Assembly: GCA_020310875.1 (NCBI GenBank)
Contig: CM035407.1
Location: forward strand, 92,211,132-92,275,131
DNA length: 64,000 bases
Direction of reading: 5' to 3'
Origin: Ceratopteris richardii
Taxonomy: Eukaryota > Streptophyta > Polypodiopsida > Polypodiales > Pteridaceae
The position numbers were made by a program, and so were the translations under genes. Below, one piece after another: positions 35,113-45,700 of this stretch (position 1 is its first letter; each line of letters starts with the position of its first letter). The notes under the pieces were generated by a model, which ran no database searches, was not told the origin of the DNA, and saw only the letters and a program-made list of their open reading frames with translations.

Positions 35113-36114
35113 CTATTCTATCATAATCATCCACTCAATTTCCTTTGCATTCTCATACATTCCAGCATCAGCATAGATGTTTGCCATACAAACATAGGCT
35201 GCAGACTCTGTGCTATCTAGACGTATTGCCTGTTCAAATGCCTGCCGACCAAGATGCACATCACCCCACTTTCGGCAAGCTGTCATAACATTTAGCCACA
35301 TCACCATTGTTGGTTGAAATGGTGTTTTATTCATTATTGTCATTAGTCGATCTAGTTGGCCTGCTCGCCCAAGAAGATCAACAAGGCATGAATGATGTTT
35401 AATAGATGGACTCAAACCATAGTCTGTCCACATGACTTCATAGTATTGCTCTCCCTTGTCAACTAAACCTGCATGGTTGCAAGCAGTCAAGACACTTAAG
35501 AATGTTATTTGATCTGGCTTCACACCAGCTTTTCTCATTCTATCAAAATAAGAAAGTGCAATATCAATCTCCGCTTGCTGAGCATAGCCAGTAATTAACG
35601 TTGTCCATGTAAGTGCATCTGGAGATGGTAATTGATTGAAAACTTCATCAGCTTTCACTAGTGCACCACATTTCGAATACATGTCTACCAGTGCACTGCC
35701 AATAAACACGTCTTTCTTGCCTATACCAGATTCTTTCAGTTCATTGTGTATTTGTATGCCTTCATCTATGGCTCCAATAGTCCCACAAGCTCTCAAAGCG
35801 CATGTGTAGGTGATGACATCTGGACTAACACCGTGGGTTCTCATTTGTTTGTACAAAATTAAAGCCTTTTTACCCTGCTCCTGCTCCACATGGCCTGCAA
35901 TCAGTGCATTCCATGAGACCCTATCACGAACCTTAAGCTTGCTGAAAACAGACTTTGCCTTTGCAAGCATGCCACATCTTGCATACATATCAATCACTGC
36001 ATTTTCAACAGCAGTACCAAGTTCCCGATCCATTCTGATCATGATGGCATCATGTAGTTGCAAATACTTCCCTTCAAACATTTGATCACTCTTCAAATAC
36101 CTGTAATCAAACAT
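35113..36114 (-). CDS. PPR protein, PLS-class E-type fragment, in LTR 3
   Basis: Open frame of 333 codons, the most different of the three: five amino-acid changes and one silent change from the LTR 1 copy, none of them stopping the frame. In the three copies together I count six changes that alter the protein and one silent, which gives no sign of purifying selection since the copies separated. Confidence 0.8.
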   Translation of the reverse strand: MFDYRYLKSDQMFEGKYLQLHDAIMIRMDRELGTAVENAVIDMYARCGMLAKAKSVFSKLKVRDRVSWNALIAGHVEQEQGKKALILYKQMRTHGVSPDVITYTCALRACGTIGAIDEGIQIHNELKESGIGKKDVFIGSALVDMYSKCGALVKADEVFNQLPSPDALTWTTLITGYAQQAEIDIALSYFDRMRKAGVKPDQITFLSVLTACNHAGLVDKGEQYYEVMWTDYGLSPSIKHHSCLVDLLGRAGQLDRLMTIMNKTPFQPTMVMWLNVMTACRKWGDVHLGRQAFEQAIRLDSTESAAYVCMANIYADAGMYENAKEIEWMIMIE

Positions 36115-36174
36115 CTTCTTCTGCCAAATACAAACATATTAGTGCACCAAAACCGACCATTTATTGAGCTAACA

Positions 36175-36179
36175 GAAGA
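36175..36179. repeat. Array target-site duplication, right
   Basis: GAAGA directly after CTAACA; see 16753-16757. Confidence 0.8.
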
Positions 36180-37180
36180 ACAAGAGTTAATACGACTCAT
36201 AAGGGAATACAGGGATGTCTTCGCCTGGACATATAAGGATTTGAAAGGAGTAGACCCTTCTATATGTGCACATAGAATCCCTATGACATCTAAAGCTAAA
36301 CCTTCCAAACAAAGACCTTACACATATAATGATGTTTACTCAGCAAAGATAAAAGAAGAGATAGATAAGTTGTTAGAAGCTAGGTTCATATATAAGATTG
36401 AACACAGAATGGGTGTCCCCTTTGGTGGTTGTACCGAAAAAGAATGGTAAGTTAAGAGTATGCATAAATCTAAAAAAAGTAAATGCCGCTACCATAAGAG
36501 ATAGTTACCCATTGCCCATTACGGATCATCTTTTGGAAAGAGTGGTAGGAAAGGAAGTTTATAGTTTTTTGGACGGCTTTTTAGGTTATAATCAGGTAGC
36601 CATTGCTCCTGAGGATCAACATAAAATAGCCTTTGCAACTGAATGGGGAGTATACGCCTTTAGCGTTATGCCTTTCGGCCTAACCAATGCCCCAACCACT
36701 TTCCAAAGATTGATGTGTCATGTATTCAAGGAGTTCTTGAGAAAGAGTATGGAGGTATACGTGGACGATCTATGTACCTATTCAGCTATACGATCAGAGC
36801 ACATCCCTGAACTAGGAAAGATCTTTGCCAAATGTCGACAATATAGAGTATGCCTCAACCTAGAAAAATGTGTCTTCATGGTTCGACAAGGAAAGATATT
36901 AGGACATATTGTCTCTAAAAACAGAATTTCAACTGATGAAGACAAAATCAATGTGATTTTGGATTTGCCAAGACTAAAGACTGCTAAAGAAGTCCAAGCA
37001 TTTATGGGACATTGTGGATACTACCGAAGATTTATACATATGTATGCCATAATTGCTAGACCTCTTTATGCATTATTGACTCAGTTTAACTGGACTGAAG
37101 AATGTGAAAAGGCCTTTAACGAATTAAAGAGTCGATTGAGTTCAGCCCCAATCCTCCGAGTACCCAATTGGAATAAGCCA
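36180..37180 (+). pseudogene. Inner Gypsy reverse transcriptase
   Basis: Starts EQELIRLIREYRDVFAWTYK and continues HRIPM, KLRVCINLKKVNAATIRDSY, YSFLDGFLGYNQVAIAPEDQ, FSVMPFGLTNAPTTFQRLM and the catalytic MEVYVDDLCTYS (near 36750). The connection HCGYYRRFI follows. This is the standard Ty3/Gypsy order. It makes DNA from the packaged RNA. The region has a small number of breaks. Confidence 0.9.
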
Positions 37181-37560
37181 TTTCATATTCACGTGGATGC
37201 TTCCAAGTTTGCCATTGGTTGCATCCTAGCTCAACCTACAGATACATGAAAGTTAGACGACCCTATAGCCTATGCCAGTAGACAATTAAATCAAGCGGAG
37301 CGCAATTATACCACAACTGAAAGAGAAGGCCTAGGGATGGTATATGCAAAAAAGAAGTTTCGACACTACTTATTGGCAAACAAATTCAAATTCTTCATTG
37401 ATCATCAAGCCCTACTGTACTTAGTCAATAAGCCTTGTAATACAGGACGACTAGTACGATGGTTTCTATTGTTGATGGAATTTGATTTTGAAGTAGTAGT
37501 TAAGAAAGGAAATACCCACATAAGAGCGGATCACCTATCAAGAATGACACATGGAGAACC
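37181..37560 (+). pseudogene. Inner Gypsy RNase H
   Basis: FHIHVDASKFAIGCILAQ (first catalytic Asp), YASRQLNQAERNYTTTEREG (Glu), KFKFFIDHQALLYLVNKP (Asp) and KKGNTHIRADHLSRM (final His/Asp region). Only one RNase H domain is seen. Confidence 0.85.
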
Positions 37561-37739
37561 ACCCATAGGAGTACCAGATGATCTGCCAGACACGTACCTG
37601 TTTAACCTCGAAGTATGTCCCCAATGGGCAGAAAAGTTGATCCCTATACTCACTCATGGACCTAAAGATGGGATCACACCAAACCGAACCCAAGACCTAT
37701 GGAAGGCTAAAAACCTTCATATCATTGTTGGAAGTTTGT

Positions 37740-39244
37740 ATCACCAAGACTCAAGCGGATTACTCATGAGATGTGTAGAAGAAGAGGAACAAGAAATGTG
37801 GCTTCAAAAGGCACATATAAATCAATGGAAAACTCATCTAAATGCGAACGGAACATGGCAAACACTAAGGAGATTGGGCATATATTGGCCAACCATGTAG
37901 AGGGATGCGCATAACTATGTATCAGCTTGCCCAACCTGTCAAGAACGGAATCCAGAAGAGAACTCCACTCTATGCTACTCCACTGTAGCACCAAGATGGA
38001 GCATGCCTCTGGTGAAGTTCTTAAAGACCCAAGAGTACCCAGAAGGAGCCACTCTAGCAAGAAAACAAGCACTTGTAGAACAAAGCAAGGACTATGCTCT
38101 TATTGGAAAACAACTCTTTAAACGAGGAAGAGATAATCATTTGCGAATGTGCATTCATGAAGACGAGTATCTTGTTGTTTTAGAGATGGCACATACAGGA
38201 GCTGCAGGAGGACATTTCTCTGTAGATAAAACAGCAAAAATGATTCTCTTTGCTGGAATGTGGTGGCCAACTCTACATCAAGATGCAGCAACATATGTGC
38301 AAAGATCTGATACATGTCAATAACGAAATATCCAATCAGAAGGGATGAAATGCCACTAAAACCCATGATGAGTGCCAGAGCTTTTACTAAATGGGGAATA
38401 GACTTCATAGGACCTATTAGCCCCCCCAGCTAAAGGATCCCATGCCGAATATATAATTGTATCCATAGACTATCTGACCAAATGGGTTGAAGCCAAAGCA
38501 ACCAAGAAAAACGACGCAAGAACTACTGCCAAGTTTCTCTTCGAGAATGTTTTCACTAGATTTGGACTACCGATAGAAATTGTGAGTGATAGAGGTACGC
38601 ATTTTGTGAATGAAGTGATAGAAGCCTTACTGAATGAATTCTTGGTAATTCATAAGAAATCAGCCCCTTATCACCCACAAGCCAATGGACAAGCCGAAAG
38701 TTCAAATAAAATCTTGTGCACAGTTCTCACTAAAATTGTGAACAATGGTAGATCTGATTGGGATAAACAATTACATCACGCTTTATGGGCATTCAGAGTA
38801 GCTTACACAACCGCCATAGGAACTACTCCTTTTAACTTAGTGTATGGACAAAATGCTATTTTGCCAATTGATTTCTTAATACCCACTCTCAGAGTAGCAA
38901 CGACTTATGAGTGGACAGGACATGAACTCTCAGCTCAATTGGATCAAATAGAGAAGTTACATGAAACTAGGTTACAAGTTGTAGCAGGGATTTATGCTGC
39001 TAAACGGCAACAAAAGGCATATTTTGATGCTCATGTTAAAGACAAAAATTTGAAGGAAGGAGATTTAGTTTTGGTATATACCCTAAAACAACACGCTAAG
39101 AAATTGCAGAAAAGAGGATATGGCCCATTAATCATTAATCACATATCCACCAGGAGCCATCAGCTTAGCAACTCTAGATGGAGAATTATTACCAAATTAT
39201 ATCAGTGGATGTCGAGTGAAAAAATATTTAGAGCCATTGATTGA
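37740..39244 (+). pseudogene. Inner Gypsy integrase with two zinc-binding modules
   Basis: Two H2C2-type modules stand in tandem. The first is near 37740-37960 (LYHQDSSGLLMRCVEEEEQE, GIYWPTM, DAHNYVSACPTCQE). The second is near 38090-38325 (LFKRGRDNHLRMCIHEDEYL, HTGAAGGHFSVDKTAKMIL, WWPTLHQDAATYVQ). The core follows: GIDFIGPI (near 38396), IVSDRGTHFVNEVIEALLNE (38580) and YHPQANGQAESSNKIL (38670) give the D,D-E residues. After it comes a C-terminal domain with DLVLVYTLKQHAKKLQKRGY. Integrase joins the DNA copy to the chromosome. The region has several breaks. Confidence 0.82.
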
Positions 39245-39331
39245 AGAAATGATGTCACGATCGGTAACGGGTAAAAATAGACGTCTAGAGGAAGAAAGAA
39301 TACGAGAGGAAGCTAGACAGGAAGCACTAGA

Positions 39332-39707
39332 ATGAATCAGGAAACAGAAAGAGTGGATGAGAGAGAGAGAGATGAGAGATATCGCCTAGGAGAGGAACTC
39401 ATCCCAATGGCTAATTTTAGAGCCACTAAAAACCTAGGTCAACAAAGGACACAACCATATTTGAATTTGGGAGCCAGAAAAACGGAGTACCACTTAGTGG
39501 ATGCTCTCATTGACACAGGAGCCGCTATAAGCTGTATCAAGTATTCATTAACACAAACACTCAAGGAGGAATTACGTCCATCAAAGGCACAACTGATTGG
39601 AATAGGAGGAAAGATCACCAAGTGTATAGGAGAGATTATCTTGCCTCTACACTTAGGAAACAACACAATGGAACAAAAACTCTCAGATATGTCGTGACCA
39701 GGACTTA
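39332..39707 (+). pseudogene. Second retropepsin-like region, downstream of integrase
   Basis: HLVDALIDTGAAISCIKYSL (near 39495-39545) has the DTGA active-site motif in a hydrophobic setting. It is followed by LIGIGGKITKCIGEIILPLH (39593-39655), which fits the flap and following strand of a retropepsin. The sequence differs from the protease at 14932-16056 (DSGAGVG). An N-terminal part is polar and Arg/Glu-rich. A protease after integrase is not usual in Gypsy elements. Confidence 0.6.
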
Positions 39708-40601
39708 TTGGAAGAGCTGGTGTTAGGTCAATATTGGATATACGAATATGAGGTGACTATTCAATTGGCCTTAGGATACATCTCAGCCAAGATAGGACAT
39801 CATGAAGTATTCAGCATGCTAGACGAACGACCAATCAAAGCTGCAAGTATAGAACCAAAAACTCACTCAAATGAACAAAGTGATGTATGTATGTTCACTA
39901 GCACTATGGAAACCCCTTCATCGAGTACTTCATGTGAGGAGACACTGAATCTTGCTTGCACACCATCTTCTAATCTAGCAAGTCACAAGAGTGTCATTCT
40001 ATCTGAAAACAACCTTAGCGAAGAACCATGCACAAGAGAGACTAGTTCTCCGAGTAATCCCAAGTCTGCACCTATTAGAATATACCCCATTCCATACACT
40101 CGACAAGCTTGGATAAGGAAGGACCAAATGGCTGCATATCTTCAACACAAGAACTACTTGCTACATCAGAAGAACCCACAGAACCAATATGAAAATCGCT
40201 CTGGATATTCAGTTACACAAAGAATTGCTAAAGTATGGATTCCAAAGAAGGTGATAGCCGCCCAGTCAGACCGCACACAAATATGGATTCCCAAGTCATG
40301 TACTCAAAGGACAATCATCAGAAAGAACGAACCGATGAACAAGGAAAATCAGTATGATCTAAAGGCAAAGCGACAGAAGCTAAACTGCTACAGGATAGAG
40401 CTGGAGTCTACATACAATTCCCATGTCATTCCAAGATTCAAAAGGCAGACAAAGCAGAAGCAACAAATGAGAAGCATCACATTCACCAGGAAGGTTGGGA
40501 ACACGATTTCTCCCAACAGAATAAAGCAGATTTGGATGCTGAAAGACAAAGCAAGTTGTATACATCTACCGAATAATTTGAGTTGCACACATATGGAGTA
40601 A
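39708..40601 (+). pseudogene. Region with repeated WIPK-type motifs
   Basis: 297 codons. The start (LGQYWIYEYEVTIQLALGYI) resembles the end of a retropepsin domain. A Ser/Thr-rich linker follows, then a basic half with four short related motifs: RQAWIRKDQ, AKVWIPKKV, TQIWIPKSC and KQIWMLKDK. I do not recognise a family; a nucleic-acid-binding or matrix-like role is only a guess. Confidence 0.5.
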
Positions 40602-40961
40602 CCAGAATCCAAAGTATGCACGATAGGGCCACATTACAAGGCCAAGCATTCGACATGCTATTCTTCTATTTCAGGATAGTGAAGCACATTTTCCTCTTGG
40701 GAAATAGGAGAGCACTTGTACATAATCTAAAGAAAATTACTAAAAAATTAATAACCGCTTCGGCTATGAACTAACTTTTCTGTTTTTCTTTCAGACAAAA
40801 ACATAAAAATATCTAAAAGTATGAAAAATCCCAGGTATTAGCTTTCTCACACCCACGGGGAAGGGACGATACCATTCACTCGGAGCAATGTCAATCTTAT
40901 GAAGGACAAATGAAGGAGGATTTCTGATACTATCTTGCCACTAATTCATACTCTATATTGA
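40602..40961. other. Gap between 3' ORFs
   Basis: AT-rich with pyrimidine tracts near 40770-40795. Possible spacer or splice-acceptor region before the 3' ORF; nothing firmer. Confidence 0.4.
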
Positions 40962-43728
40962 GTGCAGATGGCATCTACTAACTCCGAAGAGACACAAGTG
41001 GAAGAGGTTCAGCTTCTTCCATTGGAATCAATAACAAAAGCAAGAGGCCATTGGTTTCTGGATGACCAACCAGTATCGGATCTCATTTTCATGGCAACCA
41101 TCCAGATCATGGACAGGGATCACTACTTCCCTATCATGTCGCAAGACTTCAAGACTATCGTACAAGGATTACCGCGCATGATAGATGTCTAGACTCAAGC
41201 TGGAATTGATGCATTTTTAAGACTTCCAATATATTTGCCAGATTTTCAGAGATGTACGCAGGTGATGAATACACTTCAGCTTGCAGCGAATAAGATATCA
41301 GTTCTTGAGGCACGAGTACTGGATAAAGTTGGTGCTTGGAAGACAATTCAGTTCACTCATGAGCTGATTAACAAGGCTTTTGGATGGAATCAAGAAGGAC
41401 ACACTAATGTCAAAGATGAATGTCATGATCCTAAAAAGCAATCCTTTTTGGACATCAATAGAACTGATATTGAAGAGGCTGTTCACTTAGTGCACTAGCA
41501 CTTTTTTTTCCCAAGCATGCATAGATATATGACACCTCAAAAGATCGTGGTGCAACTGCTTTCACATGCTATGAGGCAAGTCGGAAATCAAGTAAATATG
41601 ACTCCCTATGTTCAAGAACGCCTATTTGAAGCAAAAAAGAAGTGGGGTCAGAAAAAGTTTCTGAATGGTAGTTCGGCCTTGACCCTACGTATCTATGAAG
41701 CATTGGATATGAAGAACTGCTTGCGTGTGATGCCAACATCAACAGAGTTAGCCAAATATGCCAAGTCAGCAACTGTCCCAAAGAAAAAGAAAACAGTCAT
41801 CACAGTTGAAGAAGTAGGAACCAGCTCAAAGATGCCTATGAGAGGGACTAAACGCCTAAGAGAGGAAGAAGCTCAAGAGACACCACAATCAAAGAGAACA
41901 CATGTTACCAAAGATTCCTGGGACCCAACAACCCATTACTAAGAGAGATCTTTGTGCAGCCCTGGAAGAAACGCATCAGTATATGCGGGGGCAAATAAAT
42001 TTAAATGTCCAAGGTCACCATTACAGACAGGCAAGCCAGGAAAAGAAACAAAAGGATCAAGTAACTCATCAAGTACCTTCCAGGTACAAAGAAATAGGAT
42101 TGGAGGAATCAAGCTCTAATGAAGAATCAAGCTGTGAGAAGGACACGTTGGATACAGATATACAAACAGAAACACACAATGAAGATTGGATAGAGATCAA
42201 TCAAGTCAAAGTTAGACCTGACAATAAAAAACAAAAAGAACAGCATCAGGAAGTACAAGCTGAACAAGAACACTTGATTTAGTTAAATGCTCATTCAAAG
42301 ATAAGTATTAAGGAAGCTCCAATAACTAATGAAGCGGTTGTGCCACCTATCGAAGAAGAGATACAAACTCCAGTGAACGCGGACTCAGGACTACTGCAAA
42401 ACAAAGAGCCGACTGTGATTGAAGTACCGGATGATACACCTCAAGGCAAGATTGACCACATGGAGGCTGAGCCGAGGATCCAACTTCATATCAGGCAGCC
42501 CCATGACACCACATTACACGTGGCTCAAGGGAAAGATGTGACAACAGGAGCAGAACCTAGTATTCCTACCACATGGTTAAATGTGGATGTCACTCAATTA
42601 AAACCTATTGTCAAACAAATGATCCAAACGGCCATGGATACACAACAACAGATGATGGATACAGATGCAGATTACGACAAAGCCATGAGGGAAAAGAATC
42701 AATTTCAAATTATGAGTGAACAACTATCTGCACAACTTATATAGGCCCAGAAAGAGATTGCAGCCAAGGGAACGGAGTTACTCGCAGTAAAATCGCAATG
42801 TGATACATTGATGACCCAGCATCACCAACTCCAGGCACAACTGACAAACCTACAAATATTACATGAAGCCAGTGAGGCCAACAAAGAGAGAATGAAAGCT
42901 AGAAGCAACTTACTGGAAACACAACTAAAGGTGTATATGGAGGAAAATGACAATTTACGAAATAGAAATAAAGAATTAATGAAGTCGTTGCTATATGATC
43001 AACCTCTCAAAAAACAAGAGACAACAAATATGGACCAGTAGGAAGTACGAGCTCAAATTGAGAAATATGAAGATTTGCTGAAAAAAGAGCAAGCATTGAG
43101 AGAAGAATGGGAACATAAGTACACTAACGAAACAAATGAGCCAAAAAAGCAGTTGAATACAGCCCATGGAAAAATTGCAGTAAGTTATAGTGAAAATATG
43201 GATCATGTAGCAGAAATTGGCAATGAACTGCTGGCAGCAAAAGAAGCACTCAGAGCAGCCATGCAAGAAAATAAAGAGAAGACTGAATGCATAGCACAAT
43301 TAGAGACCCAAGCAAAAGAGAAAGCACCAATCGGGACACCAGTAGAGCCAAGAAAAGAAAATCCTACTGACGAGGTAGAGGTACGTCCTCTATCTCCCCC
43401 GATTTATAATTCTCCAATAAAAGAGCAGATGGCGGAACCACATGATGATCATCCAATGCCATACACTGCAGAAATAAGTCAGAAGGAACGGGCACTATTG
43501 GTGTTCCGGTTGACAGAACATTTTGAAGATGAAGTCATCAAAGTCATGAAAGAAGCAAAGATTAAAGGTAGAAAAATCCCGACGAACAACTGCACTTCAA
43601 ACATGACACATTCACTTATACGCAAGAAGAATTTGAAGCGGTGCAGCTTGTTTGGAGAAGGAAATTTTTGGAGAAACATCCTACATTACGGGTGCACTGG
43701 CAAGCGGTACCATATTTATTACAGGTAA
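40962..43728 (+). pseudogene. Inner Gypsy 3' ORF in the env position (globular N-part and coiled coil)
   Basis: Starts MASTNSEETQVEEVQLLPLE. The N-terminal third looks folded (GHWFLDDQPVSDLIFMATIQ, VNMTPYVQERLFEAKKKWGQ, LRIYEALDMKN). A polar, acidic middle (41760-42550) and then a long coiled coil (42580-43330) follow. The end has QKERALLVFRLTEHFEDEVI. I see no signal peptide or membrane segment, so it is not an obvious envelope protein. A relative of the N-terminal part lies in the outer element (LYLAKQRWEQKHVIHGCYAL near 46590). Function unknown. Several breaks. Confidence 0.6.
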
Positions 43729-44046
43729 ATCCATCTTTTTGTCCAACACCTCGTAGAAGAGAAGCCAGAGAATTTTTGGAAATTCAAAAGAGGCAGAGGC
43801 TGAAAAGTTGAAGAGGTTAACTAAGAATATCACATTCTTAGCCACTGGTGGCTTGCGTGGAAACCCAACTAAATACAGCAACCCAGATATGTGATATACG
43901 GAATACCAAGGGGCAAAACAGAAGCAAAGGACATACCTCGGATAAGATAACCAATTGTCTAACAGTCCTTGTTGCCGCTTCGACCGCTGGGTACGTGTAT
44001 TCAAGCCTCTTAAACAAGCTAAAGCCTGTCAAGGGACAACATAGAC
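43729..44046. other. 3' untranslated part of inner Gypsy
   Basis: No supported reading frame; leads to the purine tract. Confidence 0.5.
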
Positions 44047-44060
44047 AAAGAGGGGGAGAG
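44047..44060 (+). promoter_or_regulatory. Polypurine tract of inner Gypsy
   Basis: AAAGAGGGGGAGAG directly before the 3' LTR start TGTTGCAGAG. Confidence 0.88.
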
Positions 44061-44952
44061 TGTTGCAGAGCAAAGATAGAACAAGGTAGAGAAAAGGAAG
44101 GGCCCCAAAATTTTTCCGATTTGGACACCTTATTTTTGTATTATAACCATTCTTGTAATATATTTTCCGTTGTAAAGGCACTAGAGGAGTCCTCTAGATG
44201 CATCCCCACTAAAGATTAGTAGCTTACCCATGTAAATTAGTAGGAAATTAGCCTTTTAGTGAATAAAGTGCCGGTCTCTTGTGTGAAAGGACCATTTTTA
44301 GGGCACAAGTATATAAGTCAATTTGTGACTCTTTGTAAAGACTATTTGCCATTGTGAGAATCAAGAGCACAGAATTTCGAATTTGTGTCTTCTCCTCTCT
44401 GTATCATCTTCTTTGTGAGCTTGTGTGCATGTGTGTTGCTTGGAAAGAGTGTTAAGAAGTGTTTTCTATCCATGAAAGTGTTTGTTTGCTGTGGTTAAGG
44501 TGTGTGTGAAGTGTAGGAAGTGCTGAAGTGTAGGAAGGTCATTCCCACGACTCAGTATTTTGCTCATAACTTGAAGTAGAAGCGTCAGACTTGAGTGAAA
44601 ATACCGCCATTGGATGCGTCTTCTTGAGAGCTTCGAAACGCATATGCTATTCACTATATTTGGAGTTCGGAGCTGAGAGAAAAGCTCAATTTACTGTTGG
44701 CTACTGCACCAAGTATCGTGACACCATGACTGACAGTTGAAGCTTTTTTGGAATAGTCTTTGCCTTTTTTGCACTCTTTGAGTAGCTCATTTTCATTGAT
44801 CCTCATTTGAATGCATGTCTTCATACACTCGGCTAGGTTTTGATACTCATCGGATTGATAATTAAAGCGTGAATCCCCACTATATGCACTTGATGGGGAT
44901 TGAGGTATAGTCTCTTTCTCCACAAGTCCCTAAGTTGGTTCTTAGGTACACA
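44061..44952 (+). repeat. Inner Gypsy 3' LTR
   Basis: Matches 9864-10738 with about 3-4% difference by eye plus a 17-bp length difference; ends GGTACACA. Confidence 0.92.
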
Positions 44953-44957
44953 CTATA
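44953..44957. repeat. Inner Gypsy target-site duplication, right
   Basis: CTATA; identical to 9859-9863. Confidence 0.85.
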
Positions 44958-45700
44958 ATATACACGGTTTTTGTGTTGAGTGGGGTAAAGAGCATGTTAT
45001 AAGAGATTGTCCGAAGAACCTTGCTAATGCCTCAAAAGTTGCACCCATCAACGTGATAGGTATTGTACACAACTCAGATGGATCCAAACCTACATACGTG
45101 CCTATCCAAGCTATACCAAGAGCCCAAGCACTCTTACAAAATCAACAACTTAATCCTGAAAAAGTAGCTGGAAGTAGTGAAGTTGGAGAGTCTAGTAGTA
45201 GAAAGATGAAATCTTGGAAAGATTCCAGAGAGAGAACTAAGAGAAAGTAGAGTAAAAAGATAACTGAGCTAGAAGGAGTCTAAAGGAATCTAGAACCAAA
45301 ATCCTAGAACTGACTTCTTAAGAATCTGATCGGGAGAACCTAGCTCAGAGGTCAGGATTAGTTCTAGCTCAACCGATGCCTTAAAATCTAGACATGATGT
45401 TTCATGCATATCAGGTGACATTGAAAGAAGTACCCCAGATATCTGAAATGAGTAAAAACTATCAGAGAGCAGATTTAGAAATTGAGAGAAGTAAACTTTG
45501 CATGAAGATGGTAGAATTAGCACAAGCTATGTTCGAAGCCTCTTGTTATATTAATTGGAACAACATGGCGAAACCCGAATTACACTTTCAAGAACTACTG
45601 GAGAGGTTAGAATACTTGATCAATAGAAATGAGAAGAAGTAATTGCAAAGGAACCCTTATGTCTCTGAGACACAGGAAAGAAATGCACCATCCCTGTCTC
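44958..45700 (+). pseudogene. Outer Gypsy gag, C-terminal part
   Basis: Resumes with a knuckle region GKEHVIRDCPKN (near 44985-45020) followed by APINVIGIVHNSDGSKPTYV and IQAIPRAQA. The inner element has GKEHLFRDCPKN, INVIEV and LKAITRAKA in the same order. This match across the insertion shows that the host of the inner element was a relative. A further piece (SKLCMKMVELAQAMFEAS near 45495) matches the inner element's LEICKKLIEVAQQTL (14932 onward). Confidence 0.75.

Larger units (their letters stand above)
16758..36174 (-). mobile_element. LARD/TR-GAG-like LTR element in tandem: LTR-internal-LTR-internal-LTR, with a PPR ORF in each LTR
   Basis: Two full 7.58-kb units and a third of 4.25 kb look like a tandem repeat. 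Read on the minus strand, each 4.25-kb part starts TGTTAGCTC and ends CCTCATCA, is followed by a primer site in the internal part, and is preceded by a purine tract. These are LTRs, and the array is two elements sharing a central LTR. Sizes: LTRs 4251, 4249 and 4253 bp; internal parts 3332 bp each. The whole array has one 5-bp duplication (GAAGA). The internal parts hold only a gag-like protein and no pol, so it is non-autonomous. Sizes recall the LARD elements described from barley (LTR about 4.5 kb, internal about 3.5 kb). Each LTR has captured a PPR sequence. Copies differ by well under 1% in the PPR part, so this is the youngest layer. Confidence 0.88.
31922..36174 (-). repeat. LARD-like LTR 3 (5' LTR of the array)
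   Basis: Starts TGTTAGCTC at 36174 and ends CCTCATCA at 31922. It was at first sight a truncated third repeat unit, but its exact end at the LTR start with GAAGA beyond shows it is a complete LTR. Confidence 0.88.
9864..44952 (+). mobile_element. Inner Gypsy-type LTR retrotransposon (35 kb with insert, 15.7 kb without)
   Basis: Structure: 5' LTR 9864-10738, tRNA-Asp primer site, 1.2-kb leader with an AGTATCG array, gag with several knuckles, protease, [minus-strand array 16758-36174], reverse transcriptase, RNase H, integrase, a second protease-like region, a WIPK-repeat region, a coiled-coil 3' ORF, purine tract and 3' LTR 44061-44952. Target duplication CTATA is exact. The two LTRs differ by about 3-4% by eye, so the insertion is moderately old. 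The coding region has roughly ten breaks. Order of domains is that of Ty3/Gypsy; the primer site and long gag recall the Athila/Tat side of the family, which I have not tested. Confidence 0.9.

Noticed and set aside
16758-36174. Segmental duplication of host chromosome carrying a PPR gene family
   Set aside because: Ends, primer site, purine tract and 5-bp target duplication all fit an LTR element better, and the third unit ends exactly at an LTR border.
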